DNA from: Amphirosellinia nigrospora
Lineage: Eukaryota; Ascomycota; Sordariomycetes; Xylariales; Xylariaceae
NCBI GenBank assembly: GCA_004123355.1
Contig: SCHM01000006.1
Location: 310,001-374,000, forward strand
DNA: 64,000 bases
Direction of reading: 5' to 3'
The notes under the pieces were generated by a model that made no database searches, was not told the DNA's origin, and saw only the letters and a list, made by a program, of their open reading frames with translations. Both the position numbers and the translations under genes were made by a program. Shown in pieces: positions 1 to 10,747 of this stretch; positions within the stretch are counted from its first letter, which is position 1, and every line of letters begins with the position of its first letter.

Positions 1-1667
1 CCAGTGAGATACATCCCTTGAAGCAAGGAGTAGTCTCGTATAGTACCACCGTTGTGTAAAAAGCCAACGGAAGGGGAAACGCGTGCCAACTGGACTATAG
101 ATAGTTAGTTAGCATATTTTCTAGTCCTATGCCAATCCATAAGTCATCCCAGAATCTAAAATGAAGTGAAGTAGACGTAGTTCAATGTATTATCTCTGCG
201 GCCCCTTGTAACCCAACGGACAACTCATCGAATATGCTGCGAGTTATTGACGTCGATATATCACGTATTGGGAAATTGAATTCGCACATAATAATCAACT
301 CCGCAAAGTATGCCATAGTTTATTGTCTGAAATGCGAGCCAAAGTCGGCCTGTAATTGAATTCACAAGAAGGACCATTCGCCTTCTAAGCGTGTGGCACA
401 TTTCAACATCATCTAAAATCTCCAGAAAATAAACAAATAGCTTTGCGGAGATTTGTAGAATTCCGGATAACACGTCAACGAGTTGGGCTGTAATTGCATC
501 TAATCCAATGACTGTCAATTCGCTCCTGTAAATGTAGCCCGAGGGTAGTAAACCCAGGTAAGACTGGTAAGAAGCAGTCGAAGTATATCTAGCTCGCTTG
601 CCAGACATTCGGGTGGGCAATATTTCGAGTAAACAGATGTACAGCATGACCGATCATATTTCTCGTTGATGGTGGCTCCAAAGCTAGGCACTGCTAGTAG
701 ACCTGGGAAGTAAAAAGCTGTACTGTACGGCGGGAGTTGGAATGGTCGACATATCTCTAAGGCGACCTTTAACAGGTCAATGCACCATGGGGCAATCTGA
801 AGCCAGAATTTAAGAAATCACTAGTATAGCTCCATGAGCGCTTTTCGGGACGGTCTTGCTATCGTAAGTCTTTACCGTAACAAAACATCTACGGAACACA
901 GGGCCGATGTCTTGGGAGAGAGAAGAAAACGTAGCATAAGCTCTCGGAACTTTTCAGCTCACCTGGCACAGCGAGAGGAGAAGTATTCAGATCAAGTGCT
1001 AGGAACAGGGATCTAGGCATAAGGACTAGATTAGAGAAGGAGACTCTCTGTATATAGTCATATAGCCACATAGAGCCCACCGAGACGGCTTCACTGGTTC
1101 TCCGTGCAAGAACAGGTGTCCAACCCTACCCTTGCGAGGTCCCCGACATCCAGTGTTTTTTGTGGGAACATTGCTGTATCTACCAACTGAAATCGCCACT
1201 CTAGGTGCCAGCTCGAGATAATTTGAACATGAACGTGAGTGAGAATATTAGGTTAGTAAGAAGCAGGAGCCTCCGACCGAGCCGAGTTGAACGGGCCGAA
1301 CGGCCGAGTCGGCAGTAGGCCATATTATAGTTATGCCGACAAAGAATATAGCTCGGATATTCACGCAATGGGATATATGATGCTTCGCGAAAGTTGTTCA
1401 AAAGTGTGGGGAATATGGGTTTGGGAATGTATATTAAGCTGGCCGTAATATCTATGAGAGATGTACCAACACCTTTCCCAGCCCAATTCCATTCAATGAT
1501 CCGTGTTTGGTTTGACGCTACTTCCATATAACAGAGAGTACAGCACGTGTTGCCGTTAATAGCATACGGAGGTGTTTAGAGCCCTTCGTGCAAGAAGGAC
1601 GGCCTTTATCCACCCTCAGCTGGCTTATCGACAAGCTCTTGGCAGCCAAGGTCTAAATCGAGAGTCT
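1..1667. other. Intergenic, no gene supported
   Basis: No open frame here shows a recognisable domain, a signal peptide or convincing fungal splice structure. Two minus-strand frames (about 261-647 and 1201-1527) are open but their translations do not resemble a family I know. Base composition is mixed, without strong AT bias. Confidence 0.5.
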
Positions 1668-2171
1668 TCAACATGCTGATTCAACGACAAATAGTATGGA
1701 CCAAAATAAATCCGTTTCCGTCATAAGCGCTAAACAATTGGGATCATCTGGAACTGACGGGAGCCAATACCCAATTGACTCCGTCTCCAGACGGCGATAT
1801 GAGCGCCGTGATGAGCTTCTATTTCGTATTCGTATAGACAGCCCCAGAAGCCCCATGTGAATGATGCAGGGGGTCCGAGTTATCGCCATGGTACCGAGTC
1901 GCTTGTTGAGGCAGTTGTTGAGCTCCTTCTCGCGCTCGCATGCTGCGTACCATGGCGGCGCTGGTGATATTTTCCCCATGCCCGCGATGATGTCCGCGCC
2001 GGCTTCAGCAGAGTGCGATAGCCGGCTGGGAAACGCGGGCATGGTGGAACTTAGTGCGGCAGTAAATGGCATGTGGAAGCGCCGCATGTCGTGATACTTG
2101 TGTCGCCATCTTCCTGCGTTGGGTTGCAGAAAGCCGCCTGGGGCAGGCCTCTCTCCGCGTGCCTCGGACAT
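1668..2171 (-). CDS. Hypothetical protein, doubtful
   Basis: The frame is open from an upstream Met at 2381, but the ATG at 2171 (MSEARGERPAPGGFLQPNAG) starts the stretch that looks protein-like. About 95 residues (GGFLQPNAGRW, HKYHDMRRFHMP, GADIIAGMGKISP, CEREKELNNCL) have balanced composition. The paired cysteines in CEREKELNNC are spaced like a CX8-9C motif of small mitochondrial proteins, but this is only a resemblance. The C-terminal part after about residue 100 is Arg/Ser-rich and may be out of frame. An opposite-strand frame (1861-2094) overlaps it. I do not recognise the family, and it may be a shadow. Confidence 0.3.
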   Translation of the reverse strand: MSEARGERPAPGGFLQPNAGRWRHKYHDMRRFHMPFTAALSSTMPAFPSRLSHSAEAGADIIAGMGKISPAPPWYAACEREKELNNCLNKRLGTMAITRTPCIIHMGLLGLSIRIRNRSSSRRSYRRLETESIGYWLPSVPDDPNCLALMTETDLFWSILFVVESAC

Positions 2172-4889
2172 GGCCGCAGCTGTAGTAGGTGGTATAGATG
2201 ACACACATCTTCGCAATAGCGTTAGAATAATTGATACATGTGGGGAGTTGGCCGACTTAGTGTCGTAGTGAGACTCACATTGTTTACTTGGAGGACTGCG
2301 AGGAGGGTTGAGGCGAGGTGTGAAGTCGTGTATGTGAACTGGGAAATACGTGTAGAGAACTCGAGATGGCGAGAAGCACATGAATATTCCGCGTCTCCTC
2401 CTCCCCTTCTTAAATCAACGGCATCTTCGAACCGGTGATACCTCTAGGATCGATAACAAGTGCTATTGGTGCTTGGCTGTGGCAATCTAGACGGATTACG
2501 AGGCCTCCGGACGCCATGACCGTGCACTAAGTCAACTATCTCGAGACGTATCCAATCGGGACCGTCCCCTATGACCTCGGTTTGGTTCTTGGTTCTGATC
2601 CTTCCCGCTCTCCGACGCATCTCTCGTGTTATTAGTCCGGCTGGCATTGGTGGGAGTATGCGGTCTCGATGTTGTTGGTGGGGTTAGTGTTGGTAGTGTT
2701 GATGTTGCGAGCAGCGATCGTCTTCTTCAAGACTAGTGCCAGGGCTAATTATGTCGAGCTAGACGTGCCATACATACTAGTCTGTGGTTCGTGTATGGTG
2801 TTAGGAACTCGACGCTTACAAGGGTAAGGCAAGGTGCTCGGAATCGGAGATGCATCGACACATGCTATAGGTCCATTAGCATACAGTCTAGAGCTTTCTC
2901 GTCCCATTGCTGACCGAACCCCGCCCCCCAACAATTAACTCGTTCAATAAGCACTCGTCTCGACCTTCATAGCTTTCCAACTCCACATCGCTTGCATTAG
3001 CTACCTTAGTCAAGGGTTCCGTCCCTTTCAACTCCTAATACCGGAGCGTCTCTGCGAATTCAAGTCGAGGGCCTTTCCGCAAAAGTCCCTCCTCCAAGTA
3101 GTTATCCTAATAGTAAGATCGTTTATCTCCAGTATCCCCACAAGGGCTAGCTTGGCACCGCAATACTAGCTTAATCGGGGTCGGGTAGCCAAGCCGCACT
3201 GCAAGATGACAAGCCAGGTGACATCTTTGGCGTACTATGTAGTATATAGGCGGGATGTTCCGTCAGAGTAGTAAACGATATGGTTGTGCTGGACGACTAT
3301 TAGGGCCCACGCTGATAACCCGATCTTGATGTGCTAACCTAGAGATCAACATCCTTATATTGGAGGCTGATAGCGGACCGTTTGCCGATCCGTACCCGCT
3401 GTTTCCAGTAGATCCCGCGAATACTTTCGGGAGAACCGCCGTAATTACTACGATACTATTGGAGATGAGATCTAGCATTGTACAAAACTAAACGACTCGG
3501 TAACCGAAAGGGGCGGAAGAATGTGAGATCCCAATTGATATGGATCTGTTAGAAGGTTTCGATTGCGTTGGTATAAGTAAATGGTTGAAGAACTACTGAG
3601 AAGGCTAAGCTCTTCATTATACACAAATGGATGACATGCTGATGAAAGATGACAATTCCTAGGGAGGTTAAACTCGGAGCTTGTGATTTAAGTCATAGGC
3701 CAACCCATTTGACATGACGGTTCGTTGCTGATTTTGAGTTTTGGGAACACGAGAACTTGTAATAGACGTGGGAGAGCTTGTCGTACACGTTATTATCTTA
3801 GGCTTTGGTAATCGGCTCAAGATTCTTCAACGTGAGAGACAAGGCTGTTTATTAGCGAAGAGGCTTTTGGGGCTAAGAGCTCGGGAAAAGCAATAGGCTT
3901 ACCAGTTGATCGGTTGTTAGACCCTGTCGTTAATGAGATCTGACGGTTTCTGGGCTGAGAAGGCGGGGCGATTCGTCACATCTACACTACGCGATCAATT
4001 CACTAAGGCCGTTCACAGTTATTCGATTTATCCTGCGACTTTGTACGAAAAGTCGCGTATCCGGACTTCTTCTATTGTCTGCCGTGTTGATAGAAAGGAA
4101 TCTCCGACGGTAAACTCTATACCATAATAAACCTTCGCGTAGTCAACAGCAACTTAGTCAATATTTACAATGAGCGTCAACTCAAACCTGCCCGCACTTT
4201 ATCGCTGTAGCGCGCGCTAAGCTCTTAGCCCCTGCAGTTCACGCAGCTGAGACGACACTGATACGGAAGTATCCAGCTCCAACCTCGGGAATCCCCCGTG
4301 TCCCCAAATTGGTGTTTATTAAAAGTATGAAACAAGCACCTTCACCGGCCTACACGCGTGCCGGCTCTGACGGGGATACTACCCATCTCAACCCTTTGCC
4401 TTCCCTATGATGACGCGTTACGGTCTCCTCAATGCTACCTAGTGATTACGCATGAACACGTGTTTTCCTATCTTCTACCCAAATCCGTGTTGCTGGAACG
4501 GTAGCTGGGTTAATTTCTTTCGCTATCTTTTCGCTAAATGCTCTATGTCCCTGCCATCCTCTTTACATAGTATATTCATGCAGAGATGACGAAACTCGAA
4601 ACCAGGGCATAACGCCTCCTGGCAGAAGGAACCGCGGTCTCAGTCTTCAGCCCAAGCTAACTCATTTGCATCACCATCGGTAAACTTCAGATACCACCCC
4701 CAGAAAAATTCTTGCCAAGTCTACGATCATGATGTTTTTGATAAGATGAAATTATACGCTACTACCAGGCAAACAAGAACAATAAGTGAACTTGTACCTT
4801 TATAAATGAGTTTAGGAGGTGCCGACGACCAGATGACTTAGTGTGGTATAGCGACTATATCCTTCGAAATCCTCACGCTCCTTTTAATC
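2172..4889. other. Intergenic, no gene supported
   Basis: About 2.7 kb with only short open frames (all 85 residues or fewer) on both strands and no recognisable motif. I see no tRNA, rRNA or long tandem repeat. Confidence 0.5.
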
Positions 4890-7067
4890 ATGTTTATACC
4901 CTTAGTCACTCTTTTCTTCCCGTTGGCCGGGGCCGCAGGCCTAAATCCGTCAAACCTCGAGAGACAACTGTTCTATAGCGATGCAGCTCGTGGAAGAGAG
5001 CTCCTCGGGGTTTATTGACGGCGAAGCAGCACTTAACTGTCTTTTATCTCTACCATTCGATGCAAACAGAGCTGGCAATTTTCTTACCGAAATTAGGAAA
5101 TATATTCAATTCCAGTCCACCTTGGAAGTTCTCAAAAGCCCTCCTGATACATACATATCTCATGCCGTCGATATTCTAGGAGGTCTAGATAAGATTAGCA
5201 ACACTACCTACACGAACCAGTATGAGTTCGATCTCGACATCGGGAACTTGGTCAGGTCGGCAAATGATGGCCATTTCTTCATTTCTCCTTGCTCGCTTGC
5301 ACCATTTGCTTTCCAACGGCAAGAGATCGGTCTCGTTTCTGTTTCGGAAGATGGCCGAAAAACACCGAAATTTTTGTGGGAGCAGATTTACAGGCTCTAG
5401 CGTCAGGAAGCACCAGTGCCTCTCCAGTTACGACTGTTAATGGTAAAGATGTAATAGAATATCTAGGGAGCATTGCCGATTTGCAAGGAACCAGGACCCG
5501 GATGCGCGATGGAACACACTCTTTATTTCGGCCGCAGCAGTAGCTAGTGTCGGTTCGAACGAATTGTTACTTTGGGGCTCCTTCACGTCAGATGCGGAAT
5601 CTGGCCGGGTGTAGATAATACGACTCTTGAATTCAAGAATGGCTCAACAATTAGCCTTGCCACGGTCGCAGTACAACGACTTTCCCAGTGTGGCATCGGC
5701 TACATCACTTTTCAGAACTGTGTGCATCCCGGATAACCCGAACAATTCACGACGAGGAACACCTACGAAACGCGATAGTAATACATCAGTCCTACTGCGA
5801 CAGCTGGTCCGTGGGATTTCCACACTGCTATCCGCGAGCCATACAACCAGATCAGTGGATATTCGCTCGACGCCAATACTACGTCATGTTTAATACTTTT
5901 GCAGGAGGCGCGGGCTTCCCAGCTAATCAGGATTCATTTTCGCTGAAACAGCTACGAAGATCGTGAATACAGCCATTGCCAACGGGAGCGCCAAGCTCAT
6001 CATCGACCTTTCCAGGAACCCTGGTGGAGACATTGCCCGCGCTTTTGACCTTTTCAAACTCTTTTTCCCGTCTAAACTGCCATATTCAGCCACCCGGTTT
6101 CGCCGTCACGATGGCTCAGATCTCCTTACACTAGTTAACCAGAACGTGCCGGCTGCGAAAACCGGACTATTCCCTTTCAAGGTCCGGGGGTTTGTGAATC
6201 CCACCAGAACGCGGGGTTTGCGTCCGTCGAGGACTTCCTAAACGGAGAGATCCAGCTCGGTGTCAACGTCACCTCTCTCTACGCCAACTTCAACTTTACC
6301 CTCTTGTCCGTTCTCAGCGCCAACGATGGCCCAATCCGGGGATTCGGCGGCATCCCCATCAACAACACCCAACCATACGCGCCAGAGGACATCTTGATCG
6401 TGACGACGGGTTCTGTTCCTCAACGTGTACCACATTCGTCAATTTAATGACGAATGTGGGCGGCGTTCGTGCTCTGACCTTCGGTGGCCGGCCGCGCACG
6501 GAACCGATGCAAGTCATGGGCGGCGTGAGAGGCGCCCAAGCGTATGAATTCTCGGATATCGATAACGACGTATCAGTCGCATCATCGCTCGCGACCGAAG
6601 ACCCATCATTGCTCACGAAGGCACAATTTACGCTTGCCGAAAATGTCTTACCGATCGGCGTCGGTAGCCTTCCTCTGATTGTCTACGGTGGAGGCTTCAA
6701 CCTCCGAAACGCGTATCAGGAAGGCGCCGATCACCTGCCGCTGCAATTCGACTACCAAGCCTCTGACTGTCGGTTGTTCTATACGGCGAAGAACATCGCG
6801 GATCCCGCGAGCACTTGGGCAGATGCCAGGGACGCGGTTTGGGGCGATTCTGGCTGTGTCACTAACTCGACTGGCGGCAGGGGCTCCTTGGAGTACCGCA
6901 GTAAGAATAATGATACCGGCAGTGGCAATGGCAATATTACGGGTAGTGGAGATGGTGGTGATGATAGTGCGAAGGGTGATGGGGACAGCGGAGCTGGAAG
7001 TGTGCAGTTTGGAGGCGGTCTACTTGGTCTCTTTGTGGTTGCAAGCACATTCATAATCGTTATGTAA
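4890..7067 (+). CDS. S41-family (CPAF-like) secreted peptidase, frameshifted
   Basis: Fungal S41-type serine peptidase-like ectoprotein. An ATG at 4890 begins a signal-peptide-like stretch (MFIPLVTLFFPLAGAAG). The family's N-terminal region follows from about 4969 in the next frame (CSIAMQLVEESSSGF, then YIQFQSTLEVLKSPPDTY and ANDGHFFI). The middle has DFPSVASATSLFRTVCIP and AGGAGFPANQDSFS, then LIIDLSRNPGGDIARAFDLF at about 5997-6056, and the probable nucleophile motif GFCSSTCTTF at about 6409-6438. The C-terminus is a Gly/Asn/Ser/Asp-rich linker followed by a hydrophobic tail (GLLGLFVVASTFIIVM), typical of GPI anchoring. The reading frame breaks at least seven times. Several breaks are explained by one missing base in a short run (AAA near 5358, GG near 5482, G near 6406), so it may be intact in the organism. 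Otherwise it is a pseudogene. The family call is from recalled fungal S41 proteins. Confidence 0.72.
6430..6459. repeat. Perfect 12-bp inverted repeat
   Basis: CCACATTCGTCA is followed after six bases (ATTTAA) by its exact reverse complement. It lies inside the peptidase coding sequence immediately after the CSST motif, where the codons read FVNLMTNVG. A chance palindrome in conserved codons is likely. Confidence 0.8.
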
Positions 7068-7621
7068 AGCGCTAGGCTGTCTGCTTAGCGGTAGGGATTT
7101 AGAATCTATAGAAGTATTTATTTTACTGTTAGTAATTCATATCTCCATTAGATACTCAATTATCGATTGTCTGGTCTAATATTTGGATGTTCTCACTTAA
7201 CCCAGTAAGCCAAGCCGTAGTCAAGGAGGCACAGTCACACGTCGTCTCCTATCCTGTTGTAAAACAGTCAATAAGATTCTGTGGTATCGACACTTGTCGT
7301 CGTTACTTAGGCACATTTACCAAAAAAAAAACCTTATCGTAGTATGACGTTGATTACCTAAAGTACCTACTCTAGGCAGAACACCGCAGAAGTAGCGATC
7401 CCAACACAAAGTCCACCTGTGCATACCCCCCTCAAGGTTATTTCCATGGCTTTAGATTGCTGCAGCATAATATCTCATTATCAGGGTTATATAAGCCGGG
7501 ATGAACTTTCTTCAGTCCCCCCCACCCCCCAAACGTCATTCCTCTTGGCCCAACAAATGATCCCCCAACCATCCATGCTTTATTCTCTTTCATCGCGCTT
7601 CTTGCACTACCGTAGCTTGGA

Positions 7622-7924
7622 ATGAATTCCCTATTCAGATTGTCTGCCCCTGCTATAATTATATCGGTTATTACCTCTCTTATTCTGAAATTCACTTCGG
7701 ATCCTGAAGAAGAAAAAATACTTGAAGAGTTCCAAATCCAAAGACTTGCAATCCAACAACGCACAGATTTTGAAGAGAAAGAGATATCCGAGCTTCTTCA
7801 CTTGATTGAGTTGATCAGAGTATCAAAACTTCAACTCCTAAGGCTCAAACAGGAAAAACTCGAACTCGAACTTGAACAGGAAGAGTCCATATTAACAGAG
7901 ATTGGGGGACTTCCGTATCACTAA
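7622..7924 (+). CDS. Small TM plus coiled-coil protein (array gene 1)
   Basis: A 100-residue unrecognised protein. Residues about 4-24 (LFRLSAPAIIISVITSLIL) form a signal anchor or membrane segment. Residues about 28-92 are Glu/Gln/Leu-rich with heptad-like spacing (EEKILEEFQIQRLAIQQ, LELELEQEESIL), predicting a coiled coil. The stop codon is followed directly by GTAAGTCATGATCTC, which closely resembles the donor and proximal intron of the next gene. This one may therefore be a duplicate whose last codon before the splice site became a stop, or a gene that ends there. It is first in a same-strand array with 8042, 8664, 8989 and 9911. Confidence 0.5.
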   Translation: MNSLFRLSAPAIIISVITSLILKFTSDPEEEKILEEFQIQRLAIQQRTDFEEKEISELLHLIELIRVSKLQLLRLKQEKLELELEQEESILTEIGGLPYH

Positions 7925-8041
7925 GTAAGTCATGATCTCGCACAACTTCGTCGATGGGGATTCCTTAGAACACAACACAATTAGGGGAATAATCATTTAC
8001 TGACTCGCTCGCACGGAGTTGGCAACCATTATCACTCCAAG

Positions 8042-8640
8042 ATGCCCCTCATATTGAAATCATTCGCCGTCCTTGCAATCCTCCCCGCTTCCCTCTATAT
8101 CATTGTTCACGTTGTCCTGGGAGCGCTAAAGGTATACCAGAAAGTAGTCTATTTCGAAACCGCATATCATGATCTCAGAGTTCAAGCATTAAATTTCAAA
8201 GAAAATTTTCAGAAAGAGGAAAAGCAGACGGCCCCAAAAACCGCCTTCCAAAGGGAACAGGAGAGAGATGAAAGGTACCAACGAGACCTGAAAGAAATAG
8301 AAACTTTACTACGAGAGCGAGGAGCATTGGGAAATCCTCGACGAGAAAGACAAGAACTGGAACAGTACCAAATCCGAGAGCAAGAACAAGAAAAGTCCCG
8401 ACTCAGACAACAGGAACTGGAAAAATTCCGGCAAACACAGAAAGAGCTAAGAGAGTTCCGACGAGAACGAGACGAACTACTGAGGATAATCGACGAAAAG
8501 GTGTATAAGCCAGTAAGTTGTGATCTCCAATGGCTTCGCCAATGGTGATTCCGCAAGAAAGGGGGCGGGGACAGAAATGGTTTCTGATTGTTAAATTCTA
8601 GCTCCTTCAACATCTGGCTCAGTCCTACGACAAATCTTGA
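8042..8640 (+). CDS. Small TM plus coiled-coil protein (array gene 2)
   Basis: Two exons are proposed, 8042-8512 and 8602-8640. The donor is CCA|GTAAGT, the acceptor is AAATTCTAG|CTC with a plausible TTGTTAAA region upstream, and the phase is kept, adding LLQHLAQSYDKS before a stop (about 169 residues). Unspliced, the frame runs to 8548. Residues about 5-32 are hydrophobic (LKSFAVLAILPASLYIIVHVV), a membrane anchor. From about residue 55 the protein is dominated by Arg/Glu/Gln with many leucines (RQELEQYQIREQEQEKSR), a long charged coiled coil. I recognise no family. Composition bias gives a long opposite-strand Ser/Arg frame (8209-8658), which I treat as a shadow. Confidence 0.55.
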
Positions 8641-8663
8641 GTGTCCTATCACTATCATTTAAA

Positions 8664-8858
8664 ATGGCTTCTATCATCCAATTTGTTGCTTTTATTTTCA
8701 TCGTAATAACCATGCCTCCTTTCATGGGAGTAATCCTCCCTCTTACGTATTACCTTGTCACGCGGTTCATCATGCCCTATTGGAAAACGGCAGCTGGGAG
8801 CAGCCCCTTTGGCAGGGGACCATGCGAGGCATCTATAACGCTTGAAATACGAAACTAA
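8664..8858 (+). CDS. Small hydrophobic protein (array gene 3)
   Basis: A 64-residue frame starting MASIIQFVAFIFIVITMPPF with one long or two short membrane segments (to about residue 42), then a short polar tail. A splice-donor-like GTAAGCCATGATCC at 8901 and an acceptor TTTTTAG at 8984 lie downstream. It may therefore be the first exon of a transcript that also contains the next frame, or a separate tiny gene. No family recognised. Confidence 0.35.
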   Translation: MASIIQFVAFIFIVITMPPFMGVILPLTYYLVTRFIMPYWKTAAGSSPFGRGPCEASITLEIRN

Positions 8859-8988
8859 AGGACGAAAAAGGTTTGTCACCATCACTGTCTGCGTTACCCA
8901 GTAAGCCATGATCCAGCTCAATGCTTGTTGCCTTCTAAACTTCTTGAGGCTATATATGATAGTCACTAACGCATCAGTTTTTAGACCC

Positions 8989-9536
8989 ATGAATTCCCAA
9001 CCTGATGCACCGGAGAGGCGTGTGAAACGTGTCAAGTTTACAACACTCAAGTTCAAGATACCTGAGTTACCGAAGATCCTTGAAAAACCTGAGAAGCCTG
9101 AGAAGCTCGAGATTTCTGGCATACCGGAGAAGCGTCGGGAACCTGAGAGATCCAAAAAGACGGTCCAATTCGCAATTGGACATGCCAAAGGCGCAATCGA
9201 GGGACCTCGGGAACTTGAGAGACCAGAGGACATTGAGGGATTAGAGAATTCAGAGGAGTCGTCCGAGGAAGCTGATGAACCAAAGGAGCCCGAGGAAGCT
9301 GGGGAATCAGACCAATCATTCCAATCAGACCAATCGGGGAATCGCTTGACCTAGGATCATACGATTCACTACCATCGCTGGGGCCAGAGCCCGAGGGACT
9401 AGAAACATATGTGACGCCAGAAATATTTGTACCAGAGGTGCCCGAGAAACCTCGAGTCTGCTTACCGGATGCTGTCTTCTACGACGAGAGCCCAGCCAAA
9501 AGAATACGGCTTTCCAGCTCTCGTCGCCCAACCTGA
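8989..9536 (+). CDS. Glu/Pro-rich protein with C-terminal basic motif (array gene 4), one frameshift
   Basis: The start ATG at 8989 lies just after a good acceptor (CACTAAC...TTTTTAG, 8984). The chain is rich in E, P and K with PEK-type repeats (PEKPEKLEISGIPEKR), then an acidic stretch (ESSEEADEPKEPEEAGE). The frame stops at 9354 as written. In the next frame it continues coherently (SYDSLPSLGPEPEGLETYV ... CLPDAVFYDESPAKRIRLSS) to a stop at 9534-9536. One extra G in the GGGG run at 9336-9339 would join them, giving about 182 residues. The KRIRLSSSRR end resembles a nuclear localisation signal. It is likely disordered, and no family is recognised. Confidence 0.5.
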
Positions 9537-9910
9537 TCAAGCAAACAAACCCCTGCTTCCAGAACGTCTAAGTTTCTAGGCGTTGTGCGCCAAGGTCAGT
9601 TTATCTCACCATGCCTAAGTACTTATCATCGGTATCACTCTACCACTTTCAATATGTGTTATTCCCTCAATTAGCACTTTATACATCACTTTTTCAAATT
9701 GTACAAAGATTATCAGAGATAACATTACTTACGACATCATCAATAATTGCCATGATCACCATAAGCGAGCCAGTGAATCTTATTCTGACGTCACTGCATT
9801 GTAGAATGGAGTTTCGCCCGCCGTCTTAATTTGCAAGATCCAGCAGTACCGCAGTCTCACACCCATATCCCAGTTTTCTTCTTCGAATTATTCTGTGCTA
9901 TCACATCGTC

Positions 9911-10122
9911 ATGCCTACGTTGACGTAAGTCAGTTGGATGATTAGCAGCCCTGGTGTTAGCTCATCGAACCGCCCACTAATATGATGATGAACAGGGCGT
10001 TGCTGAGTGTTCTGACTACGCAGTTTTTCTTCTCAAGTCGAGTGTTTATAATTATTACGTATTCAACAAGCGTTTGTGGCGAGCCCTTTCGGGTGTGGCA
10101 GAAGAAGGCATTTATAAGTTAG
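9911..10122 (+). CDS. Possible tiny two-exon hydrophobic protein (array gene 5)
   Basis: Exon 1, 9911-9924 (MPTL plus two bases), ends in GTAAGTCAG. The proposed intron 9925-9995 has a CACTAAT branch-like sequence and a GAACAG acceptor. Exon 2, 9996-10122, gives ALLSVLTTQFFFSS, VFIIITY and a basic tail to a TAG. The product is about 47 residues with a hydrophobic N-terminal half, like its upstream neighbours. Support is only splice geometry, position and character. Confidence 0.28.
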
Positions 10123-10564
10123 CGAATAAGCACAGTGTTGTTCTACTGTGAATAATAGCAACTGCCCTCGTGGCTAATTAACGACAACTTATTCTAGTAT
10201 CTATCAATGCGTAGGACTGGGTTTCAATTCAAAATAAAATAAGGCATTAATGAAGTACGGGTGGTTTTCGGTGGAGTGGTCTATGAGGGGTGACCTATCT
10301 CGGAGAAGAAAAGTTAGTGAATAAGGATAGCAATATTTTTCGCGAATACACACACTAGGGCAGTCAATGAACAAAATCGAATTTTTGATTTGAAACAAAG
10401 CGTATAAAAGAAGAATCAAGCACGGGACAGAGGATTCTACACCTTCCAAGAACCTCTTGAGTACTTACACTACAGTAATCAATTGAGACAAGACCCCTGA
10501 TCCGAGCCCAAAGAGACACCAATTAAAACTCCAAAGCGGCAAAGCTGGTCCCACTGCACAACCG

Positions 10565-10584
10565 CCGCGCCGCGCCGCGCCGCG
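10565..10584. repeat. CCGCG x4 microsatellite
   Basis: Four perfect copies of CCGCG lie about 160-180 bp upstream of the probable start of the holocytochrome c synthase gene, in its 5' untranslated or promoter region. Confidence 0.85.
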
Positions 10585-10747
10585 CAGCTCAACGATCTAC
10601 ACTAAAGCAACGACTAACCTAATCAGAATTTACCATCAGAAAAGTTGATCAGCCAAGCCAGCCATGCTGCACGACATCATCGACCAGATATTCCTCGACT
10701 ACCGGCGACACGACAACGCTTCTTCGTCTTCTCCGCATGCCCGCACC

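Noticed and set aside
1861-2094. 77-residue plus-strand frame overlapping the doubtful minus-strand gene
   Set aside because: The minus-strand reading is longer and more protein-like, though neither is strong.
8209-8658. 149-residue Ser/Arg-rich frame on the minus strand
   Set aside because: Antisense of the Glu/Gln/Arg coiled-coil gene. Its composition is the mirror of that codon bias and it has no domain.
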